64,000 nt of DNA from Pandoraea iniqua. GTDB lineage: Bacteria; Pseudomonadota; Gammaproteobacteria; Burkholderiales; Burkholderiaceae. The notes beneath the pieces were generated by a model, which worked only from the letters and a program-made list of their open reading frames with translations, had not been told where the DNA came from and did not search any database. The position numbers were made by a program, and so were the translations under genes. This document shows, one piece after another, positions 38,275 through 46,868 of this stretch (position 1 is the first letter of the stretch; each line of letters starts with the position of its first letter). Location of the stretch: contig NZ_CABPSF010000003.1 in assembly GCF_902459685.1 (NCBI RefSeq), positions 620,001 through 684,000 of the forward strand, in the 5' to 3' direction.

Positions 38275-39348
38275 ATGACCGACGCCAATCGCTCCGCCCT
38301 GCGCCATTGGCTCAGCGACATTCGCGACGACGCCCCTGCCGCGTCCGCCACGTCTGAATCGCGCGAGACGCGCGAAACGCCGACCGAAGGCATCGATGCC
38401 AGCGGCGTGCGCTGGAAACGCCACGCCGAAGGGGTGCTCGAACTCATCCCGGGCGGTGCTGCCGCTGCGGCAGCCGTGCGCTTCGACGCGGTACTCTCCT
38501 GCGGAATTCACGGCGATGAGACGGCGCCGATCGAAATCGTCGACGGCATTCTGCGCGATATCGCCGATGGCCGGCTCGCACTACGTGAGCGCGTGCTCGT
38601 CATTCTCGGCAACCCCGACGCCGTACGCGCCGGCAAACGATATCTCGAATACGATCTGAACCGCCTGTTTCAAGGCGCGCACGCCAAGCGCGCGGAATCG
38701 CCGGCAGTGCAACGCGCCCGCGAACTCGAAGTGATCGTCGCGCAGTATTTCGCGGACGACGGCGCGGGAAACGCCACACGCCGCCCACGCCGCCACGTGG
38801 ATATGCACACGGCCATCCGCGCCTCGCTGTTCCCCCGCTTTGCCGTCGTACCGAGCACGAAGGACGTGCCGCATACCGATGCATGGATCAACACGCTCGC
38901 TGCGGCCGATATCGAAGCGGTGATGCTGACCGATCAGCCGTCGGTCACGTTCTCGTACTTCACTTGCGCCAGCTTTGGCGCCGAGAGTTGCACGCTGGAG
39001 TTGGGCAAAGTCGAGCCTTTCGGCAAGAACCGTCTGGCCGATTTTGCAGGCATCGATGCCGCGCTGCGACGCTGGCTCTCGGGCGGCGAGATGGACGCGC
39101 GCGACGACGGTGAAACCAAGCAGGCGCGGCGCTTTCGCGTGGCGGCGGAAATCGTGCGCCGGACCAATGCGTTCGTGCTCGACGTGCCTGCCGATACGCC
39201 CAACTTCACGCCCTACGCAGCGGGTACTGTGCTGGCGCGCGACGGCGAAAACACCTACACGGTGTCGCATCCGGAAGAGCGCATCGTCTTTCCCAACCCC
39301 AACGTCGCCAACGGTCTGCGCGCGGGCGTGATGGTGGTACCGGCGTGA
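38275..39348 (+). CDS. astE: Succinylglutamate desuccinylase AstE
   Basis: 357-residue zinc hydrolase that releases glutamate and succinate, the last step of the pathway. The zinc ligands are visible in CGIHGDETAP (His and Glu) and in HVDMHTAIR (His). The ATG at 38275 has a GAGGAG box; the longer frame upstream crosses the promoter gap. It is divergent from astD-astB, whereas the more usual layout is one collinear ast operon. Confidence 0.93.
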   Translation: MTDANRSALRHWLSDIRDDAPAASATSESRETRETPTEGIDASGVRWKRHAEGVLELIPGGAAAAAAVRFDAVLSCGIHGDETAPIEIVDGILRDIADGRLALRERVLVILGNPDAVRAGKRYLEYDLNRLFQGAHAKRAESPAVQRARELEVIVAQYFADDGAGNATRRPRRHVDMHTAIRASLFPRFAVVPSTKDVPHTDAWINTLAAADIEAVMLTDQPSVTFSYFTCASFGAESCTLELGKVEPFGKNRLADFAGIDAALRRWLSGGEMDARDDGETKQARRFRVAAEIVRRTNAFVLDVPADTPNFTPYAAGTVLARDGENTYTVSHPEERIVFPNPNVANGLRAGVMVVPA

Positions 39349-39390
39349 AATGACGGCGGCGGGGTGACGTGATGCGGCGGTGGCGTGATG

Positions 39391-39425
39391 GGTGACGGGT
39401 GACGGGTGACAGGTAACAGGTGACG
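39391..39425 (+). repeat. Five tandem 7-bp repeats (GGTGACG-type)
   Basis: Five consecutive heptamers: GGTGACG, GGTGACG, GGTGACA, GGTAACA, GGTGACG, starting 43 bp after the astE stop. GTGATG/GTGACG half-units precede them. Not coding as far as I can tell. Confidence 0.85.
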
Positions 39426-39484
39426 CGCGCCGCCTACGCAGACACGCGCATTAACGGCTTTAAACACCTGTCCGGCTGTCGTCG

Positions 39485-39520
39485 CGAGAAGCGGTTCCGC
39501 GTAGCATCGCCCGCTTCTCG
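39485..39520 (+). terminator. Hairpin downstream of astE
   Basis: Perfect 10-bp arms CGAGAAGCGG / CCGCTTCTCG with a 16-nt loop, followed by TCTTCT on the plus strand. A likely astE terminator, and an argument that the next gene starts after it, at 39588. Confidence 0.6.
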
Positions 39521-39587
39521 TCTTCTACAGGGCCTGACGGCCGGTGCGGCTCAGGGTGCCGGGCCGGTGACGTCGGCCGCCGCCTTC

Positions 39588-41291
39588 ATGCCCTACACAG
39601 CGCCGTTTCCCACGCAGCCCTTGCGGTCACCCGCCACGTTCCCACGCGAGCTTCGCATCGCCATCCCACCGGACGTGCCCGCCGCGTCGCAGTTGGCCCG
39701 GGACTTGTGCGAAACGCTGAACATCCCCCGCGCCCAACGTCACGCCGTCCCGGACGACGTGCGCGTTACTCAAGAGGCCGTTCTGATTTTCCAGTGTTTC
39801 TGGAAATACGTGGATGAGATGCTGAAAGAAACCGCGGGCGCGTCGAAGGCGACTGGCGTTACCTCCCCCTCCCGCGCGCCGAAGCCGCCGTGGGAGGCCG
39901 CGACCCGCACTCACCTGCAAAACACCGCCATGTTGTTGGCGAGGCGCGGCATGCGCTGCGATCAAGTGGCGCGCCGCTTTCAGGCACAGCTTGCGGACAT
40001 TCGATCAGACCGCGCATGGCTCTGCCTGACCCGGGGCATCGGACGCGATGCCGCCCCCTTCGCCGTGGGCTCCGTCTTCGCCTCGATCATCGCGACGATC
40101 ATTGGCCCGCACGTCGGCTCAGTCCTCGCCGGAAGGCTGGCGATGCACGTGATCAGCGGTTTGGTCATCATGCTGACCAATACGGCCGGCGCGGCCCTGT
40201 TCGAAACCACTTGGCCATCGTTGCGCGAAAAGCTCTCGCAAACCACGCCGGCCCCCGGACTGGAGCCACTCAATTCGTCGCTGCACTCCCAGTTGCGCGA
40301 ATTCGTTGTGTCCTGCGCGGCGTACGCGGGCTGCTATGGCTTGATACGCAACCCGCTGCGCCTGCTGATCGAAAGCCGAATTCCGGGGATCATGGCGGGG
40401 CCTTGGAAAGATATCGTTCACGCATCGATGGAGCTCGCGCTCGCGATGGTGGGCGTACCGCTTCGCGCAAGTCTCGACCACTTTCGCGTGTCGGAAAACG
40501 ATGCCGCGATGGAACTCCTGTTGCAGGCCGATCTCGCCGATTTGCTGACGGATCCGGCGGAGGACGGCACGCAAACCGCGTCGTTCTGCACAGCATTCAG
40601 CGAGCGCTTCTCCAAAGGCTTCTGTTCAAAAACAACCGGGCTGCTGGGCACGCTCCTCACCTTCGCGTTTGCGGGCATTGAGTGGCGGGACGATGTGGCG
40701 GCACGCGCAAATACCTTCAGCGGCGAGCGAACCTTACTGAATCAACTGGACTTCTCTTACCTTTACGCCGCCATCGGCGGGCTGCTTCAGGTGGCGCTGG
40801 GCGAGGCGAGAAGCAACGACATCAAGACGGCCTACTTGCGGCGTGCGCCCGATCAACGCCGTCACGCGACCGACGTCGAATGGGGGGAAATCCCCCCGGC
40901 GACTGACACGCGGGAGCCGCCCAAAATCAGCACGGGATCGCTCGATTCCGGCATTCAATGCTTTCAGTGCGAGCTGCAATCTACGGCCCGGCGAGACGGC
41001 AATTGGCCGCCACAAGGCAGCCGGCAGCGAAGCAGCCTGTCGTCCAATTCGGTGTTTGAATCGCCGTCTGTCACACCATCGATCACTCCATCGATCACAC
41101 CAGTGGACACGCCGCCGGACACGCCCCCCGACGCGCGCTGGACCAGCGCCCCGCCATTGCCGGCACCGAGCACCTTCGCTCGCATACGGCGCCCCAGCGT
41201 CGTGATGGCCCAACGCGTTCAACCTGCGCTGGAAACCGTCGTCGCCATGCCGGACAGTCTCGGCAACGGACGGACACCGCAGTCTTGCTGA
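39588..41291 (+). CDS. Orphan multi-membrane-segment protein of unknown function
   Basis: 567 residues; I do not recognise the family. A soluble N-terminal part of about 145 residues is followed by a hydrophobic hairpin (FAVGSVFASIIATIIGP and HVISGLVIMLTNTAGAALF) and further hydrophobic stretches (about 240-265, 280-300, 350-365, 385-400). The C-terminal 130 residues are polar and disordered-looking, with a Thr/Pro repeat (SVTPSITPSITPVDTPPDTPPD interrupted here by its own pattern). This plan resembles secreted effectors or translocators of type III systems, but no secretion gene is nearby. The frame is open back to 39420 across a hairpin, so I prefer ATG 39588; no ribosome-binding site is visible. 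Confidence 0.6.
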   Translation: MPYTAPFPTQPLRSPATFPRELRIAIPPDVPAASQLARDLCETLNIPRAQRHAVPDDVRVTQEAVLIFQCFWKYVDEMLKETAGASKATGVTSPSRAPKPPWEAATRTHLQNTAMLLARRGMRCDQVARRFQAQLADIRSDRAWLCLTRGIGRDAAPFAVGSVFASIIATIIGPHVGSVLAGRLAMHVISGLVIMLTNTAGAALFETTWPSLREKLSQTTPAPGLEPLNSSLHSQLREFVVSCAAYAGCYGLIRNPLRLLIESRIPGIMAGPWKDIVHASMELALAMVGVPLRASLDHFRVSENDAAMELLLQADLADLLTDPAEDGTQTASFCTAFSERFSKGFCSKTTGLLGTLLTFAFAGIEWRDDVAARANTFSGERTLLNQLDFSYLYAAIGGLLQVALGEARSNDIKTAYLRRAPDQRRHATDVEWGEIPPATDTREPPKISTGSLDSGIQCFQCELQSTARRDGNWPPQGSRQRSSLSSNSVFESPSVTPSITPSITPVDTPPDTPPDARWTSAPPLPAPSTFARIRRPSVVMAQRVQPALETVVAMPDSLGNGRTPQSC

Positions 41292-41294
41292 CGT

Positions 41295-41392
41295 TACGGC
41301 AAGTGCGTTGCGCAGTTGAAACTCACGCGCGTCCGGTGCCCGAGGCGCGGTAGACTGGCACCAAGTCACGCTCACGCAACGCACTTGCCGTA
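41295..41392. repeat. 98-bp nested inverted-repeat element
   Basis: Perfect 18-bp terminal arms (41295-41312 and 41375-41392, TACGGCAAGTGCGTTGCG and its complement) enclose 62 bp. Within that spacer a second pair, GGTGCC (41335-41340) and GGCACC (41357-41362), is nested. It could be a miniature inverted-repeat element, a structured RNA or a long-stem terminator. No flanking target duplication is visible. Confidence 0.7.
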
Positions 41393-41493
41393 CCTTTGCC
41401 CGCGTGGCATCTTGCTTCCAAGGCGTACTTTCTGCGTATGACATCAATGCCTGACGCGCCAGACAGCGCGGTTTTCCCCACCCCGGAGTGCTT

Positions 41494-42621
41494 ATGCTAT
41501 CCATGACGCCGAGCGAACTCGCCCGAAATCTGCTGATCATCCTGGTACTCAGCCTGCTGATGATCGGCACGTTATGGGTACTGCTACCTTTCTTGCCCGC
41601 CTTCATCTGGGCGGTGACCATCGTCGCGTCGACATGGCCGATGCTGGTCGGCCTGCAACGCCGGCTCTGGGGACGCCGCTGGCTGGCGACCACGGTGATG
41701 ATCTTCGGCATGCTGGTCATCGTGGTTGCGCCCCTCACGGCCGCCGTCGGCACGCTCATCGGGCATGCGTCCGACATCAGCGAGCAGGTGCAATCGATTG
41801 GCGCGCGCGGCTTGCCGATGCCGCCGGACTGGCTGTCGCACATTCCCGTCATCGGGCAACGTGCCAGCGAAGAGTGGCAATCGCTGGCGGCCGCCGGGCC
41901 CGGCGGGCTGGTGGCGAAGGTGCAGCCCTACGCCGTCAAAGGCGCAACGTGGGCGTTCTCGAAGCTCGGGTCGGTCGGCCTGCTGTTCGTCCACCTTGGC
42001 TTGACGCTCATCATCTCGGCCATTCTCTTCATGCAGGGTGAACGGGCCGCGCGGGCGTTGATTCGTATTGCGCGCCGGCTGGGTGGCGATCGCGGCGAAG
42101 AAGCGGTGAGACTCGCCGGCATGTCGATTCGCGCGGTGGCGCTGGGCATCGTGGTCACGGCGGTGACGCAGTCATTGCTGGGGGGGCTCGGCCTGTGGGT
42201 GACCGGTGTGCCGTTGCCGGGCTTCCTGACTGCGCTGATGTTCGTATTCTGTATTGCGCAAATCGGCCCGTTCCCGGTGCTGCTGTCGAGCGTGGCATGG
42301 CTTTACTGGCAGGACAGTCCGACGCTCGCCACGTTGTTGCTCGTGCTGTCGGTCATCATCGGCATGCTGGACAACGTCATGCGCCCCATGCTCATCAAGC
42401 GTGGCGCCGATCTGCCGATGACCTTGATTCTTGCCGGGGTGCTGGGCGGCATGCTCAGCTTCGGTATCGTCGGGCTCTTCGTCGGTCCGGTGATCCTCGC
42501 CGTGACCTACACGCTGCTGATGGCGTGGATCAACGAAGGTCTGAACCGTCCGGCCACGGCACCCAGCGGTGCACCGCTGAAAACGCCGCCGGCCGCTGCC
42601 GACGCCGACAAGCCTGCCTGA
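41494..42621 (+). CDS. AI-2E family permease (YdiK/PerM type)
   Basis: 375-residue inner-membrane protein with about eight membrane segments in the order typical of the AI-2E/TqsA family: two N-terminal helices, a periplasmic domain around residues 80-150, then a cluster ending in LILAGVLGGMLSFGIVGLFVGPVILAV, the family signature. Members export small molecules or act as Na+/H+ antiporters; the name does not imply AI-2 transport. Three in-frame starts compete (41488 GTG, 41494 ATG, 41503 ATG); GGAG lies 5 nt before 41494. Confidence 0.87.
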   Translation: MLSMTPSELARNLLIILVLSLLMIGTLWVLLPFLPAFIWAVTIVASTWPMLVGLQRRLWGRRWLATTVMIFGMLVIVVAPLTAAVGTLIGHASDISEQVQSIGARGLPMPPDWLSHIPVIGQRASEEWQSLAAAGPGGLVAKVQPYAVKGATWAFSKLGSVGLLFVHLGLTLIISAILFMQGERAARALIRIARRLGGDRGEEAVRLAGMSIRAVALGIVVTAVTQSLLGGLGLWVTGVPLPGFLTALMFVFCIAQIGPFPVLLSSVAWLYWQDSPTLATLLLVLSVIIGMLDNVMRPMLIKRGADLPMTLILAGVLGGMLSFGIVGLFVGPVILAVTYTLLMAWINEGLNRPATAPSGAPLKTPPAAADADKPA

Positions 42622-42632
42622 GAGGGCTCCGG

Positions 42633-42665
42633 AAGGTGCCCTCGACGCGAGTCGGGCGGCACCTT
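42633..42665 (+). terminator. Hairpin after the AI-2E permease gene
   Basis: Arms AAGGTGCC / GGCACCTT (8 bp) enclose a second small stem CTCG/CGAG; 12 bp after the stop. Only a short TTT follows. Confidence 0.5.
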
Positions 42666-42768
42666 TGCGATGACACTTGAGTCACCGGTTTTTAGGACGG
42701 CTTAACCTGTCGTGGCACACGCGTTCATGGCTAAATAACTCCCACATTCCTTTGTCGGGAGACGCCAG

Positions 42769-43134
42769 ATGTGCAACGCTTCGCTAACCACTCAAACTAC
42801 GCCCACCCCCACCACCACTCCCACCACTCCCTCCACCCCAACCTCCGGCAACGCCAGCAACCCGGCCCGCGCACCGGCGCGACGCTCATTACGCGTGCCA
42901 CGGCGCGCGCGCCTCGGCGATATGCCGCTACTGCGGCGCGTCGGCAACGAACTGGCGTACACGCCGACACGTTGCCGCGTTCAGGCAAGCGGCATCCCGT
43001 TGCGACGCGACCCATGGTGGGAGCGGCTGCCATCGGCTGCCGCCCTCGCCGATGCCGCTGAGGCTCAGCGTGCCTTGGCAGGCAAGATCTTGCCCGAGAC
43101 TTCGCCAAAGCCGACGCGGAAGCCCTCGCCCTGA
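42769..43134 (+). CDS. Small Thr/Pro-rich protein of unknown function
   Basis: 121 residues: an N-terminal Thr/Pro-rich stretch (TTQTTPTPTTTPTTPSTPT), then a basic section (RAPARRSLRVPRRARLG) and a tail with PWWERLPSAAALADAAEAQ. A GGGAG box sits 7 nt before the ATG in an AT-rich leader, which supports translation. Its last 70 bp run antisense through the end of fahA, so the C-terminus may be accidental. I do not recognise it; a real small protein is somewhat less likely than not to be conserved. Confidence 0.4.
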   Translation: MCNASLTTQTTPTPTTTPTTPSTPTSGNASNPARAPARRSLRVPRRARLGDMPLLRRVGNELAYTPTRCRVQASGIPLRRDPWWERLPSAAALADAAEAQRALAGKILPETSPKPTRKPSP

Positions 43135-44351
43135 CACCAACCCGCCATCACGACCGTATCGCCGTCTTCGATGAAGCCGCGCTTGACGCCGCTTGCGAGC
43201 GTGATCGGGTTCTTACCATTCCACGTGAGCTCGAGCAGGCTGCCGAAAGAGTCAGGCGTCGGGCCGCTAATCGTGCCGGAGCCCATCATGTCGCCCACGC
43301 GCACGTTGCAACCCGACACCGTGTGGTGTGCGAACTGTTGCGCCATGCTCCAGTACATGTGACGGAAGTTGGTACGGCAGATGGTCGTCGCCTGCGTGTC
43401 GGTCTCGGCTTGCAGCAGTACTTCGAGCTCGATGTCGAAGGCGTGCTTGCCTTGCTGTTGCAGGTAGGACACCGGCTGCGGATCTTGCTCGGGGCCAGCG
43501 ACGCGGAACGGCTCAAGTGCTTCCATCGTCACCACCCACGGCGAAATCGACGTGCCGAAGGTCTTGGCGTTGAACGGGCCCAGCGGCACGTATTCCCATT
43601 GCTGAAGGTCACGCGCCGACCAGTCGTTGAGCAGCACCATGCCGAAGATGGCCGCTTCGGCGGCTTCCACGTCGAGCGTGTCGCCGAGTGCGGTATCGCG
43701 GCCGACGATGAAACCGGTTTCGAGTTCGAAATCGAGCTTGCGGCAGGCATCGAAGATCGGACGCGGCTGATCCGGCAGCTTAATCTGGCCGTTCGGGCGA
43801 TGGATTGCCGTGCCACTGACCACAATCGAGCTGGCGCGGCCGTTGTAGCCGATCGGAATTTCAAGCCAGTTCGGCAGCAGTGCATTCGCCGGGTCGCGGA
43901 ACATGCTGCCGACGTTGGTGGCGTGCTCTTTCGACGAGTAGAAGTCGGTGTAGCCCGGCACTTGCACGGGCAGATGCAGCGTGGCGCTGGCGAGCGGCAC
44001 CAGCGCCTGCGCACGCAGGGCGGCGTTATCGCGCAATGCCGCGTCGCCATCGGCCGACAGCAGTGCGCTCAGGCGAGCGCGCGTGGCCTGCCATACCGGG
44101 CGGCCGAGAGCCACGAAGGCGTTGATCGACGGCTGCGCGAACACCGGCGCGCTGTTGCCCGAAATCGCGGGCGTGAGGAGACCGGCGGCCTCCAGTGCGG
44201 CGAGGTCGAGCACCTGATCGCCGATGGCGACACCGACGCGCGGCGTGGGCTGCGCCTGCGTGCTGAACACGCCATACGGGAGGTTTTGCAACGGGAAGTC
44301 CGTCGCGCCGGTGTTGGCGGACGCGACCCAGCTTTGCGGGAGATTCGACAT
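43065..44351 (-). CDS. fahA: Fumarylacetoacetase
   Basis: 428-residue hydrolase that splits fumarylacetoacetate into fumarate and acetoacetate, the last step of tyrosine/phenylalanine breakdown. DFYSSKEHATNVG (with the catalytic Tyr/Lys/His region), ELETGFIVGRDT and MVLLNDWSARDLQQWEYVPLG (interrupted by metal ligands Glu and Asp) mark the family. The open frame reaches 44729 but the ATG at 44351 has AAGGA 8-9 nt upstream and begins the conserved N-terminus. It follows hmgA by 100 bp in the same direction. Confidence 0.94.
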   Translation of the reverse strand: MSNLPQSWVASANTGATDFPLQNLPYGVFSTQAQPTPRVGVAIGDQVLDLAALEAAGLLTPAISGNSAPVFAQPSINAFVALGRPVWQATRARLSALLSADGDAALRDNAALRAQALVPLASATLHLPVQVPGYTDFYSSKEHATNVGSMFRDPANALLPNWLEIPIGYNGRASSIVVSGTAIHRPNGQIKLPDQPRPIFDACRKLDFELETGFIVGRDTALGDTLDVEAAEAAIFGMVLLNDWSARDLQQWEYVPLGPFNAKTFGTSISPWVVTMEALEPFRVAGPEQDPQPVSYLQQQGKHAFDIELEVLLQAETDTQATTICRTNFRHMYWSMAQQFAHHTVSGCNVRVGDMMGSGTISGPTPDSFGSLLELTWNGKNPITLASGVKRGFIEDGDTVVMAGWCQGEGFRVGFGEVSGKILPAKAR

Positions 44352-44451
44352 GAGGAAATCCTTGTTCGTAGTAACGCGCCGGCCCACCACCGCGCAATCA
44401 TGCGCAGCGTGGGCCGTCTTGGGGTTTGGCGAAGTCGCGACGCGGGTCCGC

Positions 44452-45789
44452 TTACTTCTGATTCGGGTTGAAGTGCTTCTTGAGACCTTGCCAGCAGGTG
44501 TAGTAGTTGTCCTGCAACTGCTTGGTCTCCAGCGCAAAGCGCGTCGGGCGAATGACCGCAGGCGTTTCGAACATGAACGCCATGGTGGCATCGACCTTAT
44601 GCGGTTTGCTCGTGTCGGCTGCCGAGGCTTTCTCGAACGTATCGGCATCGGGGCCGTGGCCCGACATGCAGTTGTGCAGGCTTGCGCCCCCCGGCACGAA
44701 GCCTTCCGCCTTCGCGTCGTACACGCCATGGATCAGGCCCATGAACTCGCTCGCGATGTTGCGGTGGAACCAAGGCGGACGGAACGAGTTTTCCATCGCC
44801 AGCCAACGGGGCGGGAAAATCACGAAGTCGATATCGTCCACGCCCGGCGTATTGCTCTGCGATTGCAGCACCAGGAAGATCGACGGGTCCGGATGGTCGA
44901 AGCTGATCGAGCCGATCGTGTTGAAGTGACGCAGGTCGTACTTGTACGGCGCGTAGTTGCCGTGCCATGCCACGACGTCGAGCGGCGAGTGGCCGATATC
45001 GGCACGCCAGAGCTCGCCGCCGAACTTGGCCACCAGTTCGAAATCGCCTTCGACGTCTTCGTACGCCGCCACGGGCGTGAGGAAGTCGCGCGGATTGGCC
45101 AGACCGTTCGAGCCGATCGGGCCCAGATCGGGCAAGCGCAGAAGCGCGCCATAGTTTTCGCAGACGTAGCCGCGCGCGGTGCCGTCGAGCAGCGTCACGC
45201 GAAAACGCACGCCACGCGGCACGACCGCGATCTCATACGGCTCGGCATCCATCACACCGAATTCGGTCGCGAGACGCAGACGGCCGTCCTGCGGCACGAT
45301 CAGCAATTCGCCATCGGCGTTATAGAAGAACCGGCCGTCCATCGACTTATTGGCGGCATACAGATGAATGCCGCAGCCGCGCTGGCCGTCGGGGCTGCCG
45401 TTGCCGCCCATCGTGACCATGCCGTCGACAAAATCGGTCGGGGCCGCCGGCATCGGCAGCGGGTCCCAGCGCATCTGGTTGGGCGGTGCCGGCACGTCAT
45501 CGAACCGGCTCAGCCAGCGCGATTGCTCGATTTCCGTGAACGGCTTGTGCATCGCCGCCGGGCGAATGCGGTAGACCCAAGAGCGACGGTTATGGGCACG
45601 CGGGGCCGTAAATGCCGTGCCGGAGAGTTGCTCTGCGTAGAGGCCGTACGGGGCGCGCTGCGGGGAGTTTTGACCCACGGGGAGCGCACCGGGCAGTGCC
45701 TCGGTTGCGAATTCGTTAAGAAAGCCGGACAGATAGCCCAACTCCCCCTGAATCTGGTCTGCCCGCTTGATGGAATGGATGGAATGCAT
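44452..45789 (-). CDS. hmgA: Homogentisate 1,2-dioxygenase
   Basis: 445-residue Fe(II) ring-cleaving dioxygenase that opens homogentisate to maleylacetoacetate. The iron ligands are visible in [15 protein letters not shown] (His and Glu) and [15 protein letters not shown] (His). The ATG at 45789 has AGGAGACGAGG upstream. It forms an operon with fahA; a maleylacetoacetate isomerase gene is not next to them. A divergent LysR gene lies 113 bp away. Confidence 0.96.
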   Translation of the reverse strand: MHSIHSIKRADQIQGELGYLSGFLNEFATEALPGALPVGQNSPQRAPYGLYAEQLSGTAFTAPRAHNRRSWVYRIRPAAMHKPFTEIEQSRWLSRFDDVPAPPNQMRWDPLPMPAAPTDFVDGMVTMGGNGSPDGQRGCGIHLYAANKSMDGRFFYNADGELLIVPQDGRLRLATEFGVMDAEPYEIAVVPRGVRFRVTLLDGTARGYVCENYGALLRLPDLGPIGSNGLANPRDFLTPVAAYEDVEGDFELVAKFGGELWRADIGHSPLDVVAWHGNYAPYKYDLRHFNTIGSISFDHPDPSIFLVLQSQSNTPGVDDIDFVIFPPRWLAMENSFRPPWFHRNIASEFMGLIHGVYDAKAEGFVPGGASLHNCMSGHGPDADTFEKASAADTSKPHKVDATMAFMFETPAVIRPTRFALETKQLQDNYYTCWQGLKKHFNPNQK

Positions 45790-45873
45790 GAAATGCCTCG
45801 TCTCCTGTTATCGAATGGAGCCATTTTCCGACATGCGTTCGTCTTTTGCGATATAAATAGGCAAATCCACTAT

Positions 45874-45888
45874 ATTCATAACGTGAAT
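45874..45888. promoter_or_regulatory. LysR-type operator between hmgA and its regulator
   Basis: ATTCATAACGTGAAT, a perfect interrupted palindrome (ATTCA/TGAAT) of the T-N11-A kind used by LysR regulators. It is 15 bp before the lysR-type start and inside the divergent promoter region. Confidence 0.6.
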
Positions 45889-45902
45889 ACCGCGACTTCA
45901 TC

Positions 45903-46808
45903 ATGATTTCCTTGCGCGACGTCGATCTGAACCTGCTTGTCGTCTTCCACGCCGTGCTGACGCACCGAAGCATTTCGCAGGCCGCCCGCGAACTCGGTTT
46001 GTCGCAGCCGGCCGTCAGTAACGGCCTTGCGCGCCTTCGCCACACGTTCGACGACGAACTCTTCACCCGTACGGGCAACGGCATGCAGCCCACGCCGTTC
46101 GCCGAGGCGCTGGCCGAACCAGTCTCGGCAGCGCTGGCGGGGATATCGCGTGCGATCAATCACCGCGAGGCTTTCGATCCTGCGACGAGCCAACGCGAAT
46201 TCACCTTGGCGATGACCGATGTCGGCGAGGTGTACTTCATGCCGACATTGATCGATTTGTGCACGCAAATGGCGCCCGGCGTGCGGTTGAGCACCGTGCG
46301 TACGGCGCTGCCCGATTTGAAGGAAGCCATGGCGGCAGGGAGGATTGATCTCGCAGTGGGTGCGTTCGACGACCTGACCGGCCCCTTCTTTCAGCGGCGG
46401 CTGTTTCGTCAGCAGTATGTGAGTATGTTTCGCATCGGCCATGCGCTCGACCGCCCAGACGCGGGTCTGGCGGAGTTTCAGGCGGCGCGCCATCTCTTCG
46501 TCACGACCGGCGACAACCCGTATGCGCGCGTCAACCAGCTACTGGCGCAAGCGGGCTTCGGCGCCGACGCCAACTTCTGGGTGCCGCACTTCATCGCCGT
46601 GCCCTATGTTGTGAGCACCAACGATCTCGTGGTCACCGTGCCGCAGAAATTCGCCGAGCGTGCCGCCGCGCCATTCGGGCTGCACTTCGTGAAGCCGCCC
46701 GTTCGCCTGCCGGCGTTGCAGACCAATGTGTTTTGGCATCGCCGCTACCATCAGGATGCCGGCAATCAGTGGCTTCGCCAGCTCATCTCAGAGCATTTCG
46801 TCGAGTAG
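45903..46808 (+). CDS. LysR-family regulator, divergent from hmgA
   Basis: 301-residue LysR regulator: winged helix-turn-helix at the N-terminus (LVVFHAVLTHRSISQAARE then LSQPAVSNGLARLR) and a substrate-binding effector domain after residue 90, of the NodD/NahR-like subgroup. Its divergent position next to hmgA-fahA and the operator at 45874 suggest control of homogentisate breakdown with homogentisate or a related acid as inducer; that is inference from layout. Confidence 0.9.
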   Translation: MISLRDVDLNLLVVFHAVLTHRSISQAARELGLSQPAVSNGLARLRHTFDDELFTRTGNGMQPTPFAEALAEPVSAALAGISRAINHREAFDPATSQREFTLAMTDVGEVYFMPTLIDLCTQMAPGVRLSTVRTALPDLKEAMAAGRIDLAVGAFDDLTGPFFQRRLFRQQYVSMFRIGHALDRPDAGLAEFQAARHLFVTTGDNPYARVNQLLAQAGFGADANFWVPHFIAVPYVVSTNDLVVTVPQKFAERAAAPFGLHFVKPPVRLPALQTNVFWHRRYHQDAGNQWLRQLISEHFVE

Positions 46809-46868
46809 TGGGAAGCGTGCGCCAGCGAACCGGCCACCGAGCTATCAGGCCATGAGGCCATCAGACCA

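Noticed and set aside
41295-41392. tRNA gene suggested by nested stems
   Set aside because: The stems are not of tRNA lengths and there is no T-loop or CCA-type end.
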